From Streptomyces hyaluromycini (GTDB taxonomy: Bacteria; Actinomycetota; Actinomycetes; Streptomycetales; Streptomycetaceae): a DNA stretch of 64,000 nt. Each line of letters opens with the position of its first letter. Position 1 is the stretch's first letter. The notes beneath the pieces were generated by a model that ran no database searches, was not told the DNA's origin, and saw only the letters and a program-made list of their open reading frames with translations. Shown in pieces: positions 24,407 through 32,532 of this stretch. The stretch covers positions 365,752-429,751 of the forward strand of contig NZ_BCFL01000024.1 in NCBI RefSeq assembly GCF_002217755.1, written 5' to 3'. Made by a program: the position numbers and the translations under genes.

Positions 24407-24955
24407 GTGTCTGCCTCCCTCTCTTCGTCCTCCGTTTCCCCGTCCGCCGCTGCGCCCGGCGCCACGCCCACCCAGGCGGACCTCCTCGACTTCGTCCGGC
24501 GTACGGCCGCCGACGCCGAGCTGATCGCCTCGCTCCCGCTCGACCCCGAGGGCCGCACCTGGGTACGGCTCGACGGCCCCGCCGGCAGCGAGGCCTGGCT
24601 GATCGGCTGGCCGCCCGGCTCCGGCACCGGCTGGCACGACCACGCCGAGTCGGTCGGCGCCTTCCTCACCGCCACCGGCGAGCTGAAGGAGTACTCACTG
24701 GCCACCCGTCTGCCCACCGACGGCTGGAAGACCCTGGAACTCTCCGAGGGCGTCGACCGCGAGCGCCGGCTGCCGGCCGGGAAGGGCAGGTCCTTCGGCC
24801 GCGATCACGTCCACGTGGTGCTCAACGAGTCCGCCGAGCACCACGCGGTCTCCGTCCACGCCTACTACCCGCCGCTGCCGCGGATCCGCCGCTACAGCCG
24901 CACCGGGCAGGTGCTGCGCCTGGAGCAGGTCGAGCGCCCGGAGGACTGGCAGTGA
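24407..24955 (+). CDS. Cysteine dioxygenase
   Basis: This is a non-heme iron cupin that oxidises cysteine to cysteine sulfinate, lowering free cysteine. It has 182 residues. The cupin iron motif is GTGWHDHAESVGAFLTATGEL, with the third His in GRDHVHVVLNES. The AVSVHAYYPPLPRIRRYS block is typical of actinobacterial CDO proteins. GTG 24407 is chosen because AGGA lies nine bases upstream; the reading frame extends further 5' but overlaps the leader. Its stop overlaps the rhodanese start. The Cys-rich leader suggests induction linked to cysteine level. Confidence 0.9.
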   Translation: MSASLSSSSVSPSAAAPGATPTQADLLDFVRRTAADAELIASLPLDPEGRTWVRLDGPAGSEAWLIGWPPGSGTGWHDHAESVGAFLTATGELKEYSLATRLPTDGWKTLELSEGVDRERRLPAGKGRSFGRDHVHVVLNESAEHHAVSVHAYYPPLPRIRRYSRTGQVLRLEQVERPEDWQ

Positions 24956-25362
24956 GCGGCGCGGAACCGGTGGAGCCGCGCCCGGTGGGCATCGACGAGC
25001 TGCTGGAGCGGGTGCGCGCGGGCTACCGGCGCATCGAGGCGCAGGAGGCGTACGACGCGGCGCAGGCCGACGAGGCCCTGCTCGTCGACATCCGGTACGC
25101 GGCACTGCGCGAGCGGGACGGGGTGATACCCGGTGCCCTCGTCATAGAGCGCAACGAACTGGAGTGGCGGCTGGATCCCCAGGGCAGCCACAAGACCCCC
25201 GAGGCCACCGGCCATGACCTCCAGGTGGTCGTGATCTGCAACGAGGGCTACGCCTCCAGCCTGGCCGCCGCCTCCCTGCACCAGCTGGGCCTGCACCGGG
25301 CGACGGACCTGGTCGGCGGCTTCCAGGCGTGGAAGGCGGCGGGCCTGCCGGTCACGCCCTGA
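24952..25362 (+). CDS. Rhodanese-like sulfurtransferase
   Basis: This is a single-domain rhodanese of 136 residues. The domain starts at YDAAQADEALLVDIRYAALRERDG and has the active-site loop VVICNEGYASSLAAASL with catalytic Cys. The C-terminal GGFQAWKAAGLPV is the usual family ending. GTG 24952 overlaps the cysteine dioxygenase stop, so the two are co-translated. A role in handling sulfite or sulfane sulfur made from cysteine oxidation is plausible. Confidence 0.93.
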   Translation: MSGAEPVEPRPVGIDELLERVRAGYRRIEAQEAYDAAQADEALLVDIRYAALRERDGVIPGALVIERNELEWRLDPQGSHKTPEATGHDLQVVVICNEGYASSLAAASLHQLGLHRATDLVGGFQAWKAAGLPVTP

Positions 25363-25411
25363 GGCGAAGGCCCTGCCTGTCGCCTGTCCGGCGGTTTCGC
25401 CGTCCGTGGGC

Positions 25412-26371
25412 CTAGTCGTCCGTGGGGCAGTACACCGGGGCGATGTCCGCGTCGTCCTTGGTGACCAGCTTGATCCGCACCTTGGCGATCTTGTCCACCT
25501 TCTCGTCACGCAGCAGAGCGATGGTGTTCTCCACGGCCAACTGCCCCATGTCGGCAGCCGAGTTGGAGACCGTCGCGGCGAACCGCCCGTCCTTGAGGGC
25601 CGCCAGCCCCTCGTCCGTGCCGTTGACGGTGACGATCTTCACGCCCGTGGCCCCGGCCGCGTCGAACGCCTTGCGCACGCCGAAGGCCATCTCCTCGTTG
25701 GCGACGAACGCGTAGTCCAGGTCGGGATGCGCCTTGATCATGCCGGCGGCGACGCTCTTCGCCCTGGCCGCGTCGAACATGCCCGGCTGGTCGGCGACCA
25801 CCTTCGCGTTGGCCGGCAGCGCCTTGGTGAAGCCGCCGACGAGCAGGTCGGAGGCGGCGCCGGGCGCCCCGGCGACCACCCCGACCCGCACCTGCCGTCC
25901 GGCCGCGGCGTCGGCGACCCACTCGGCGTCCAGCTCGCCCACCTCCTTCAGGTCCACCACGACCGCCCCGAGGATGTCGGAGGGGTCGGCGTCGACCGAG
26001 GTCAGGAAGACGGGGATGTGCGCGCTCCGGGCCTTCGCGATGTCCTTCTCCAGGGCGTCGGTGCTGACCGTCTGGATGATGATCACGCCCACCTTGCGCG
26101 CGATCATGTCCTCGATGTTGGACAGCTCCCGTGCCGCGTCCTGATGCGAGTCGACCGTGATGATCTTGGCGAAGTTGTCCTTGGCCGTCCGCACCACGGC
26201 CCGCTGCAGACAGGTGTGGAACTGGGTGGACCCTCCGTTCACGAACCCGATCACCAGCGGGCCGTCGTCGCCGCTCGCCGGGGTCGACTCGAACCCGCAG
26301 CCGCCCAGCCCCAGCCCGGCCACAAGCCCGAACACGGCCAGGGCGCTTCGGGTGCGAGCAGTTCCGGGCAT
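25412..26371 (-). CDS. Orphan sugar-type periplasmic-binding lipoprotein
   Basis: The 319-residue protein has a signal peptide ending in lipobox LGLGGC. The mature protein is a type 1 (ribose/LacI-like) binding fold: LVIGFVNGGSTQFHTCLQRAV, NIEDMIARKVGVIIIQTVSTDALEKDIAKARSAHIPVFL, DYAFVANEEMAFGVRKAFDAAG and VNGTDEGLAALKDGRFAATVSN. No ATPase or permease is adjacent, so it is an orphan subunit or a sensor. It is convergent with the rhodanese gene and divergent from peptidase E. Confidence 0.9.
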   Translation of the reverse strand: MPGTARTRSALAVFGLVAGLGLGGCGFESTPASGDDGPLVIGFVNGGSTQFHTCLQRAVVRTAKDNFAKIITVDSHQDAARELSNIEDMIARKVGVIIIQTVSTDALEKDIAKARSAHIPVFLTSVDADPSDILGAVVVDLKEVGELDAEWVADAAAGRQVRVGVVAGAPGAASDLLVGGFTKALPANAKVVADQPGMFDAARAKSVAAGMIKAHPDLDYAFVANEEMAFGVRKAFDAAGATGVKIVTVNGTDEGLAALKDGRFAATVSNSAADMGQLAVENTIALLRDEKVDKIAKVRIKLVTKDDADIAPVYCPTDD

Positions 26372-26648
26372 GGCGGGGCCGCCTTTCGGGCGCGCGAACT
26401 CGCCGGCGCATCAGGGGAGTTGCCGACGTACGGAGGTCCCGGCGGGTGGCGGGACCGGGCGAAGCTACCGCCACCCCAAACAGAACGAACCCGCCTGCGC
26501 GCGCACGCTAAGAGTGCGCACGCCGTAGCCACCGCCGGGGACGCGGACCCGGTCCTTCGAAGGTCGGGGACTTTCAAAAAGCGTGCCGGCCCCGCTCGTC
26601 CCGGCAGACCCTCGTCGAAGCCACATCCGAATCGCGGCAAGGGTGACC

Positions 26649-27323
26649 ATGAAGCTTCTGCTTACCGACTCCGGCGTCAGGAATGCGAGCATTCTGGCGG
26701 CGCTGGTCGACCTCCTGGGCAAACCGATCGCCGAGGCCGACGCCCTCTGCATCCCCACCGCGGGGTACGGGGGCCCGTTCGGGGATCCGGGCGGGCCATG
26801 GCGTTTCATCAGCGGGCGGTCCCCCAGTCCCATGACCGAGCTGGGGTGGAAGTCGGTGGGCGTGCTGGAGCTCACCGCGCTGCCCGGCATCGACAAGGAA
26901 CGCTGGGTCTCCTGGGTCCGGGAGGCAGACGCCCTGCTGGTGAACGGCGGCGACGCGCTGTACCTGTGCCACTGGATGCGGGAGTCCGGACTGGCCGACC
27001 TCTTCCCGTCGCTGCGCGACACGGTCTATGTGGGGCTCAGTGCCGGGAGCATGGTGCTGACTCCCCGCATCGGGGAGCACTTCGTCGGCTGGAAGCCGCC
27101 CACCGGTGACGACAGCACGCTGGGAGTCGTCGATTTCTCCGTCTTCCCCCACCTCGACAGCCCGGACTGCCCGGAGAACACCATGGCCGAGGCGGAACGG
27201 TGGGCCGCCGGGACAAGGGGTCCGGCGTACGCCATCGACGCTCAGACCGCCATCAAGGTGACCGACGGCGACGTCGAGGTCGTCTCCGAGGGCCACTGGA
27301 AGCTGTTCAACCCGGCATCATGA
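26649..27323 (+). CDS. Peptidase E-like protein (S51, class I glutamine amidotransferase fold)
   Basis: The 224-residue protein begins KLLLTDSGVRNASILAALVDL and has LLVNGGDALYLCHWMRESGL followed by the nucleophile elbow VGLSAGSMVL, where Ser replaces the Cys of amidotransferases. This is the signature of S51 peptidases (PepE, aspartyl dipeptidase, cyanophycinase group). The DFSVFPHLDSPDCPENT block supplies the His. ATG 26649 has AAGGG upstream. It appears monocistronic and cytoplasmic. Confidence 0.9.
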   Translation: MKLLLTDSGVRNASILAALVDLLGKPIAEADALCIPTAGYGGPFGDPGGPWRFISGRSPSPMTELGWKSVGVLELTALPGIDKERWVSWVREADALLVNGGDALYLCHWMRESGLADLFPSLRDTVYVGLSAGSMVLTPRIGEHFVGWKPPTGDDSTLGVVDFSVFPHLDSPDCPENTMAEAERWAAGTRGPAYAIDAQTAIKVTDGDVEVVSEGHWKLFNPAS

Positions 27324-27389
27324 ACGCCGACGATCTCGCCGTCCTCGAACTCGAGCCACTGCCCCACACGCTCCGAGGCTGTCGCCCCG

Positions 27390-28232
27390 TCAGAAGCCCC
27401 CGTCCTCCAGGAACTCCGTGTCCTCGCCCTCCTCCTCCAGGGCTCGCCGGACGACCCGGAGGGCCATGCCCTCGGCGTACCCCTTGCGGGCGAGCATGCC
27501 GGCGAGACGGCGGATGCGCTTGTCGCGGTCGAGGCCCCGGGTGGAGCGGAGCTTGCGGGCGACGAGTTCGCGGGCCGTGTCCTCCTCCTGCTCGGAGTCG
27601 AGCTGGGCGACGGCCTCGTCGATGAGCGCCGGCTCGACGCCCTTGGTGCGCAGTTCCTGGACGAGTGCGCGCCGGGCCAGTCCCCGGCCGTGGTGCCGGG
27701 ACTCCACCCAGGCGTCCGCGAACGCGCTGTCGTTGATCAGTCCGACCTCCTCGAACCGCGACAGCACCTCCTCGGCGACGTGTTCCGGGATCTCCCGCTT
27801 GTGCAGGGCGTCCGCGAGCTGTTTCCGGGTGCGCGGGGTCCCGGTGAGCAGGCGCAGACAGATCGCCCGCGCCCGCTCAGCCGGGTCCGCTGGAGGTTCC
27901 CCCCGCTCGGCCCTCGACGAGGAGGAGGAACCCCCGTCCTCACCGGACGGCTCTCCGAAGCCACGCCGACGGCGCGTCCCGGGCTTCCGCGAGCCACGGC
28001 CGGGTGACCCGTGCCCGCGGGGGCCGCCCGGGCCGTCGTACGAACCGTCGTCGTACGAACCGCCGTCCCGGTACGTGCCGCCCTCGTCTGTGCCGCCCCC
28101 GTAGTTGCCACCGCCCGTGCCGTAGGCCTCGTCGCCGTCCCCTGCGGAGCCCGGGTCGCCCCCGGTGCCCCTCCCCCGTGGGGCACCGGGGGACGTGTAC
28201 TCGTGGTCGGCCCAGTCGGTTCGTCGTGTCAC
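27390..28232 (-). CDS. recX: RecX, regulator of RecA
   Basis: RecX binds RecA filaments and limits recombinase activity. The C-terminal ~160 residues carry the three-helix RecX repeats (ARAICLRLLTGTPRTRKQLADALHKREIPEHVAEEVLSRFEEVGLINDSAFADAWVESR, GLARRALVQELRTKGV). The N-terminal ~115 residues are a disordered Gly/Tyr/Asp/Ser-rich region, much longer than in most bacteria. It starts 4 bp after the recA stop, so the two are one operon. Confidence 0.94.
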   Translation of the reverse strand: MTRRTDWADHEYTSPGAPRGRGTGGDPGSAGDGDEAYGTGGGNYGGGTDEGGTYRDGGSYDDGSYDGPGGPRGHGSPGRGSRKPGTRRRRGFGEPSGEDGGSSSSSRAERGEPPADPAERARAICLRLLTGTPRTRKQLADALHKREIPEHVAEEVLSRFEEVGLINDSAFADAWVESRHHGRGLARRALVQELRTKGVEPALIDEAVAQLDSEQEEDTARELVARKLRSTRGLDRDKRIRRLAGMLARKGYAEGMALRVVRRALEEEGEDTEFLEDGGF

Positions 28233-28236
28233 GGCG

Positions 28237-29367
28237 TCAGCTCTTGGCGGTCGCAGCCTTGGGCTTGGTGACCTTGGCGGCGGCCGGGGCGGGCACCGTC
28301 TTCGCCGCGTCGTCCGTGGCCGCGGTGGTGACCGCCGCGTCCGCGCCCGGCTCGGCGGCGGGCTGCTCCGGACGGACGCCGACGCCCAGCTTCTCCTTGA
28401 TCTTCTTCTCGATCTCGTTGGCCAGGTCGGGGTTGTCCTTGAGGAAGTTGCGCGCGTTCTCCTTGCCCTGGCCGAGCTGGTCGCCCTCGTACGTGTACCA
28501 GGCGCCGGCCTTGCGGACGAAGCCGTTCTCCACGCCCATGTCGATCAGGCCGCCCTCGCGGCTGATGCCATGGCCGTAGAGGATGTCGAACTCGGCCTGC
28601 TTGAAGGGCGGTGCGACCTTGTTCTTGACGACCTTGACCCGGGTGCGGTTGCCGACCGCCTCGGTGCCGTCCTTCAGGGTCTCGATGCGGCGGATGTCGA
28701 GTCGCACCGAGGCGTAGAACTTCAGCGCGCGGCCACCGGTCGTGGTCTCCGGGGAGCCGAACATCACGCCGATCTTCTCGCGGAGCTGGTTGATGAAGAT
28801 CGCGGTGGTCTTGGACTGGTTGAGCGCGCTGGTGATCTTCCGCAGCGCCTGGCTCATCAGGCGGGCCTGGAGACCGACGTGGCTGTCGCCCATCTCGCCC
28901 TCGATCTCCGCGCGCGGCACGAGCGCGGCGACGGAGTCGATGACGATGAGGTCGAGGGCGCCGGAGCGGACCAGCATGTCCACGATCTCCAGGGCCTGCT
29001 CGCCGTTGTCCGGCTGGGAGAGGATCAGGTTGTCGATGTCGACGCCGAGCTTCTGCGCGTACTCGGGGTCGAGGGCGTGCTCCGCGTCCACGAACGCGAC
29101 CTGGCCGCCCGCCTTCTGTGCGTTGGCCACGGCGTGCAGGGTCAGGGTCGTCTTGCCGGAGGACTCCGGTCCGTAGATCTCCACGACCCGGCCGCGCGGC
29201 AGGCCACCGACGCCCAGGGCGACGTCGAGCGCGGTCGACCCGGTCGAAATGACCTCGATGGGCTCCTTCGTCCGGTCGCCCATGCGCATGACCGCGCCCT
29301 TGCCGAATTGCCGTTCAATCTGTGCGAGCGCGGCGTCGAGCGCCTTCTCGCGGTCGGTTCCTGCCAT
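28237..29367 (-). CDS. recA: RecA recombinase
   Basis: This is the ATP-dependent strand-exchange protein for recombination and the damage response. It has 376 residues, with Walker A EIYGPESSGKTTLTLHAVA, the MAW motif KIGVMFGSPETTTGGRALKFYASVRLDIRR and L2-region features all intact. The C-terminal ~40 residues are an Ala/Lys/Pro-rich tail typical of Streptomyces. ATG 29367 is the normal start (MAGTDREKALDAAL). A RecA-NDp promoter lies at 29411-29433 and an SOS-box-like sequence at 29543-29554. Confidence 0.98.
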   Translation of the reverse strand: MAGTDREKALDAALAQIERQFGKGAVMRMGDRTKEPIEVISTGSTALDVALGVGGLPRGRVVEIYGPESSGKTTLTLHAVANAQKAGGQVAFVDAEHALDPEYAQKLGVDIDNLILSQPDNGEQALEIVDMLVRSGALDLIVIDSVAALVPRAEIEGEMGDSHVGLQARLMSQALRKITSALNQSKTTAIFINQLREKIGVMFGSPETTTGGRALKFYASVRLDIRRIETLKDGTEAVGNRTRVKVVKNKVAPPFKQAEFDILYGHGISREGGLIDMGVENGFVRKAGAWYTYEGDQLGQGKENARNFLKDNPDLANEIEKKIKEKLGVGVRPEQPAAEPGADAAVTTAATDDAAKTVPAPAAAKVTKPKAATAKS

Positions 29368-29410
29368 GGGTTCCACCCGGTTTGCTTGAGTCGATCGCTT
29401 CACGTCAAAG

Positions 29411-29433
29411 ACGCTAACGCCTGCCACTGACAA
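29411..29433 (-). promoter_or_regulatory. RecA-NDp/PafBC-type promoter of recA
   Basis: The minus strand reads TTGTCAGTG-N8-TAGCGT, matching the tTGTCRgtg-N8-TAnnnT consensus for LexA-independent damage induction. Unlike the other four copies in this window, it leaves a 5' leader of roughly 40 nt before ATG 29367. Confidence 0.88.
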
Positions 29434-29542
29434 TGCGCCCCGACGCCGGTTCGGCCTGTGGACAACTCGGGGACTTCTCCACCGAAAACGTGTCGAACTG
29501 CCGCTGGAATCCCCACCGGGAGCCTCACCGGAACCTCCATGA

Positions 29543-29554
29543 GAATGGATGTTC
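29543..29554. promoter_or_regulatory. SOS-box-like LexA site upstream of recA
   Basis: On the recA strand this reads GAACATCCATTC, the Cheo-box-like sequence I recall upstream of Streptomyces recA genes. The left half-site (CGAAC) is good; the right half (ATTC) deviates from GTTC. It lies about 110 bp upstream of the RecA-NDp promoter. Confidence 0.55.
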
Positions 29555-29892
29555 GATTTTCGTGTCAAGCGCACCACGCGGTACTCCCGCCACTTCCCCA
29601 CAGGGTGCTCACCCACCGCTTGAGACACGGAGACGGGGCGCGGGGCGCACGCATGGCGCGCGAGGCAAGGACGGGCGACGCTCCGGAATCGGGCGTACGC
29701 GGCACACGGGCGGGAGCGCGCGGCGGGCCGGGGGCGGCAGCGGAACACCGGACCGCGGCGCGGGGATCCGCACCACCCGGCGGGGCGTTCACCCGATCGT
29801 GAGTTTCCGCATGCCCGCGCCCGTCGTGCCGCGATGCTCGAAGAGGCGGCCGGGGAGCGGCGCCGCCCTGTGTGCCGTGGGTGGGAGAGCGC

Positions 29893-30168
29893 ATGACACG
29901 TGAGACGGGACGACGCGGTCTGGACGAGCAGGCCGTGCTGCTGGCGGCGGGGCTGGCCGATCTGGCGGTGAGCACGGTGGGCACCGCCTTCGGGACGTTA
30001 CGGGGGCTGCTGCGGCGCTCGGACGCCGGCGCGCTGGCGGCGGAGGCCGAGCACGACCTCGCCGCGCGGGGCCGCCTGGTCCTGGACCGGTACGCGACCA
30101 TGCCCCCGGCCCATCTGGAGATCCTCGCCCGGCACGCCCTCGTCCGCCGGACCGCCGGCGATGACTGA
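29893..30168 (+). CDS. Small helical protein co-translated with a polyprenyl synthase
   Basis: The 91-residue protein is not recognised as a named family. It has a mostly helical composition (LDEQAVLLAAGLADLAVSTVGTAFGTLRGLL) and a basic C-terminal half (HLEILARHALVRRTAG). There is no signal peptide; the central hydrophobic stretch is amphipathic rather than membrane-spanning. ATG 29893 is preceded by GGGAGAG. Its last codons overlap the polyprenyl synthase start by 8 bp, so it probably works with that enzyme or with the oxygenase encoded after it. Confidence 0.7.
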   Translation: MTRETGRRGLDEQAVLLAAGLADLAVSTVGTAFGTLRGLLRRSDAGALAAEAEHDLAARGRLVLDRYATMPPAHLEILARHALVRRTAGDD

Positions 30169-31213
30169 CCGGTGGGATCCGAGCGCCTTCAAGAACCGCG
30201 TCGACGAGGTGCTGCGCCGGTTCGTCGCCCAGGAGGCCGACCTGTTCGCGGCGGTCGATCCGCTCCTGGGCCCGGTGGCCGAGCAGCTGGAGGCGGCGGT
30301 CACGGACGGCAAACGGCTGCGCGCGGCGTTCTGCTACTGGGGCTGGCGTGCGGTGGGCCAGCCGGACAGCGACGCGCTGGTGCGGGCGGCGGCCTCCATG
30401 GAGCTCGTGCACGCCGCCGCCGTCGTACACGACGACCTCATCGACGACAGCCCGCTGCGGCACGGGCGCCCCACCCCGCACCTCGCCCTGCGTGCTGCCG
30501 TACGGGACCGTCCGCACGCCGACGACACCGCGCGGTGGCTGGCGATGCTCGTGGGCGATCTGCTGATGTCGCTGGCCGGGCAGCTGTTCGCGACCTGCGG
30601 GCTGCCCGCCGCCTACCTCGCCCGGGCCCGTCCCCTGTGGTCGGTGCTGGCGCGGGAGCTGATCGCGGGCGAGTGCCTGGAGATCCTGCGCACCGGAGCC
30701 GGTCCGGACACCACGGCCTCGCTGAAGGTGATCCGCTACAAGACCGCCAAGTACACCGTCGAGCAGCCCCTGCTGATCGGCGGCGCCCTGGCCGGGGCCG
30801 GCGAGCGGCTGCGCGAGGGATACTCCGGGTACGGGCTGCCGCTGGGCGAGGCCTTCCAGCTGCGCGACGACCTGCTCGGCCTGTTCGGGGCGCCGGAGCA
30901 CACCGGCAAGGCCAACGCCGACGACGTACGCGGCCACCGGCCCACCGCCCTGCTCGCGGAGACCTGGCGCCTCGCCCGTGACGACGACCGGGAGCGGCTG
31001 GGCGCGTTGCTCGGCAGCCGTGATCTGGACGCGGACGGCCTGGACGCGGTCCGCGAGGTGATGTGCCGGCTCGGGGCGCCCGACCGGATCGAGCACATGA
31101 TCGACGCACGGGTCGCGGAAGCGCTCGGCGCCCTCCACGAACTGGACGTACCGGCCCCCGCGGCCGGGGCCCTGACCGCGCTGGCCCACTCGGCGGCGGT
31201 CCGCCTGTCCTGA
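30161..31213 (+). CDS. Polyprenyl diphosphate synthase (trans-isoprenyl type)
   Basis: This enzyme condenses IPP units onto an allylic diphosphate. The 350-residue protein has the first Asp-rich motif HDDLIDDSPLRHGRPTPH, the substrate helices RYKTAKYTVEQPLLIGGAL and the second Asp-rich region FQLRDDLLGLFGAPEHTGK, where the last Asp of DDxxD is Gly (DDLLG, seen in other actinobacterial members). Chain length cannot be read reliably. It overlaps the small gene upstream and precedes a latex-clearing-like oxygenase after 68 bp, suggesting a dedicated isoprenoid product rather than housekeeping. Confidence 0.92.
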   Translation: MTDRWDPSAFKNRVDEVLRRFVAQEADLFAAVDPLLGPVAEQLEAAVTDGKRLRAAFCYWGWRAVGQPDSDALVRAAASMELVHAAAVVHDDLIDDSPLRHGRPTPHLALRAAVRDRPHADDTARWLAMLVGDLLMSLAGQLFATCGLPAAYLARARPLWSVLARELIAGECLEILRTGAGPDTTASLKVIRYKTAKYTVEQPLLIGGALAGAGERLREGYSGYGLPLGEAFQLRDDLLGLFGAPEHTGKANADDVRGHRPTALLAETWRLARDDDRERLGALLGSRDLDADGLDAVREVMCRLGAPDRIEHMIDARVAEALGALHELDVPAPAAGALTALAHSAAVRLS

Positions 31214-31281
31214 CAACTCCCCGGCTGTCCTGACACCCACCGGTGGCCCGGACGACACCCGCGATGACAAGGAGCCCTGCC

Positions 31282-32442
31282 GTGACCCACTCCGAGGCCT
31301 CGATGGACACCCTGCGGCACGCCGGTGACGAACTCGCCGACGCCACGGTCGCCGCGCTCTTCGAGCGTGGGGAGGTGGGCACGTTCAACACCCTGATGCG
31401 CCATGTCTCCACCGCCGGCGCGCCCCTGCCGGACGGGCTGCCCGACGTCGCGCGGGAGTACCTGGAGGCCACTCGGGTGCCGCCGTCCTGGGTGGACTGG
31501 GGCGAGATGGAGAAGGCCCGGCTGTTCTTCATCGACAACAACGTGCACATCTCGACCGCGCTGTCCTTCGCCTCCATGCCCGCCTGTTACGTCGTCCCGC
31601 GCGTGGCGAAGCTGCTGTCCGCCACCCACGGGCTGAGGTACCCGTCCAAGCGCATGGCGGAGACCGGTCAGTTCACCGTCTACCTCATGCAGCCCGACGC
31701 GTTCGAGGCCGGCAGCCGCTTCATCCCGGCCGCCCAGAAGGTGCGCCTGCTGCACGCCTCCATCCGGCACCACCTCAAGCGCGAGAACCGCTGGGACACC
31801 GAGGCGCTCGGCACGCCGATCTGCCAGGAGGACATGATCGGCGGGCAGATGTTCTTCTCCATGCTGGTCCTCGACAGCCTGCACCGGCTGGGCATCCATC
31901 TGTCCACGGAGGGCGCGGAGGCGTACTACTACGCGTGGCGGGTGGTGGGCGCCATGCTCGGCGTCGACCAGGAGGCCGTCCCGAAGACCCTCGACGAGGC
32001 GCGCGCCTTCCTCGATCTGTACATGGTCAGGTACATGGGCCCCTCCGAGGAGGGCGCGGTCCTGACCCGGCAGCTCATCGACCTCTACGAGGAGGTCGTC
32101 CCCGGCACCTTCTTCGATCCGGTCGTCTCGGCCCTGATCCGCCACCTGGTCGGCGACACCTGCGCCGACTGGCTGGAGGTGCCGCGCACCCCGTGGGACA
32201 CCGTCGTCAAGGCCGTACCGCACCTCCTCGGCGTCCTGGAGACCATCGAGGACCGCTCCCCGCTGGGTGCCTGGGCCCTGGACCGCCTCGGCCACCTCAC
32301 CACCGTCCTCGAACTGTCCTCGCTCACCCGTGGCCGTGTCATGCACTACGCCATCCCCGAACACCTCAGGAAGGACTACGGCGTCCCGGGCGCCGTACCC
32401 CGGACCCGGCGGTGGACCCCGCCGGCCGCCACGGTCTCCTGA
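31282..32442 (+). CDS. MpaB/latex-clearing-protein-like heme oxygenase (DUF2236)
   Basis: The 386-residue protein is related to the Lcp rubber oxygenase, a b-type heme dioxygenase that cleaves polyisoprene. The family core is visible: TGQFTVYLMQPDAFEAGSRFIPAAQKVRLLHASIRHHL with conserved Arg and His, then TPICQEDMIGGQMFFSMLVLDSL and EAYYYAWRVVGAMLGV. There is no signal peptide, unlike secreted Lcp, so the substrate is probably intracellular. GTG 31282 is chosen because AAGGAG lies seven bases upstream. It follows a polyprenyl synthase, so it may oxidise that enzyme's product. Confidence 0.88.
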   Translation: MTHSEASMDTLRHAGDELADATVAALFERGEVGTFNTLMRHVSTAGAPLPDGLPDVAREYLEATRVPPSWVDWGEMEKARLFFIDNNVHISTALSFASMPACYVVPRVAKLLSATHGLRYPSKRMAETGQFTVYLMQPDAFEAGSRFIPAAQKVRLLHASIRHHLKRENRWDTEALGTPICQEDMIGGQMFFSMLVLDSLHRLGIHLSTEGAEAYYYAWRVVGAMLGVDQEAVPKTLDEARAFLDLYMVRYMGPSEEGAVLTRQLIDLYEEVVPGTFFDPVVSALIRHLVGDTCADWLEVPRTPWDTVVKAVPHLLGVLETIEDRSPLGAWALDRLGHLTTVLELSSLTRGRVMHYAIPEHLRKDYGVPGAVPRTRRWTPPAATVS

Positions 32443-32532
32443 CCCGCCTGCATCCCCCTACTCCTCAAGGCGTACGGCGGGTGTCTTCGGCCGGGCGACG
32501 ACCACGCGGACGGGCCCCGGGAGGCTGGGCGC

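Larger units (their letters stand above)
29368..29892. other. Divergent region upstream of recA (525 bp)
   Basis: It holds the recA promoter at 29411-29433 and an SOS-box-like site at 29543-29554. The stretch 29600-29880 is GC-rich with no reading frame I would call a gene and no clear hairpin; it must hold the promoter of the small gene at 29893. Confidence 0.6.

Noticed and set aside
29458..29892. Open frames between recA and the small gene at 29893
   Set aside because: They lack ribosome sites and protein-like composition and exist on both strands, as expected of GC-rich non-coding DNA.
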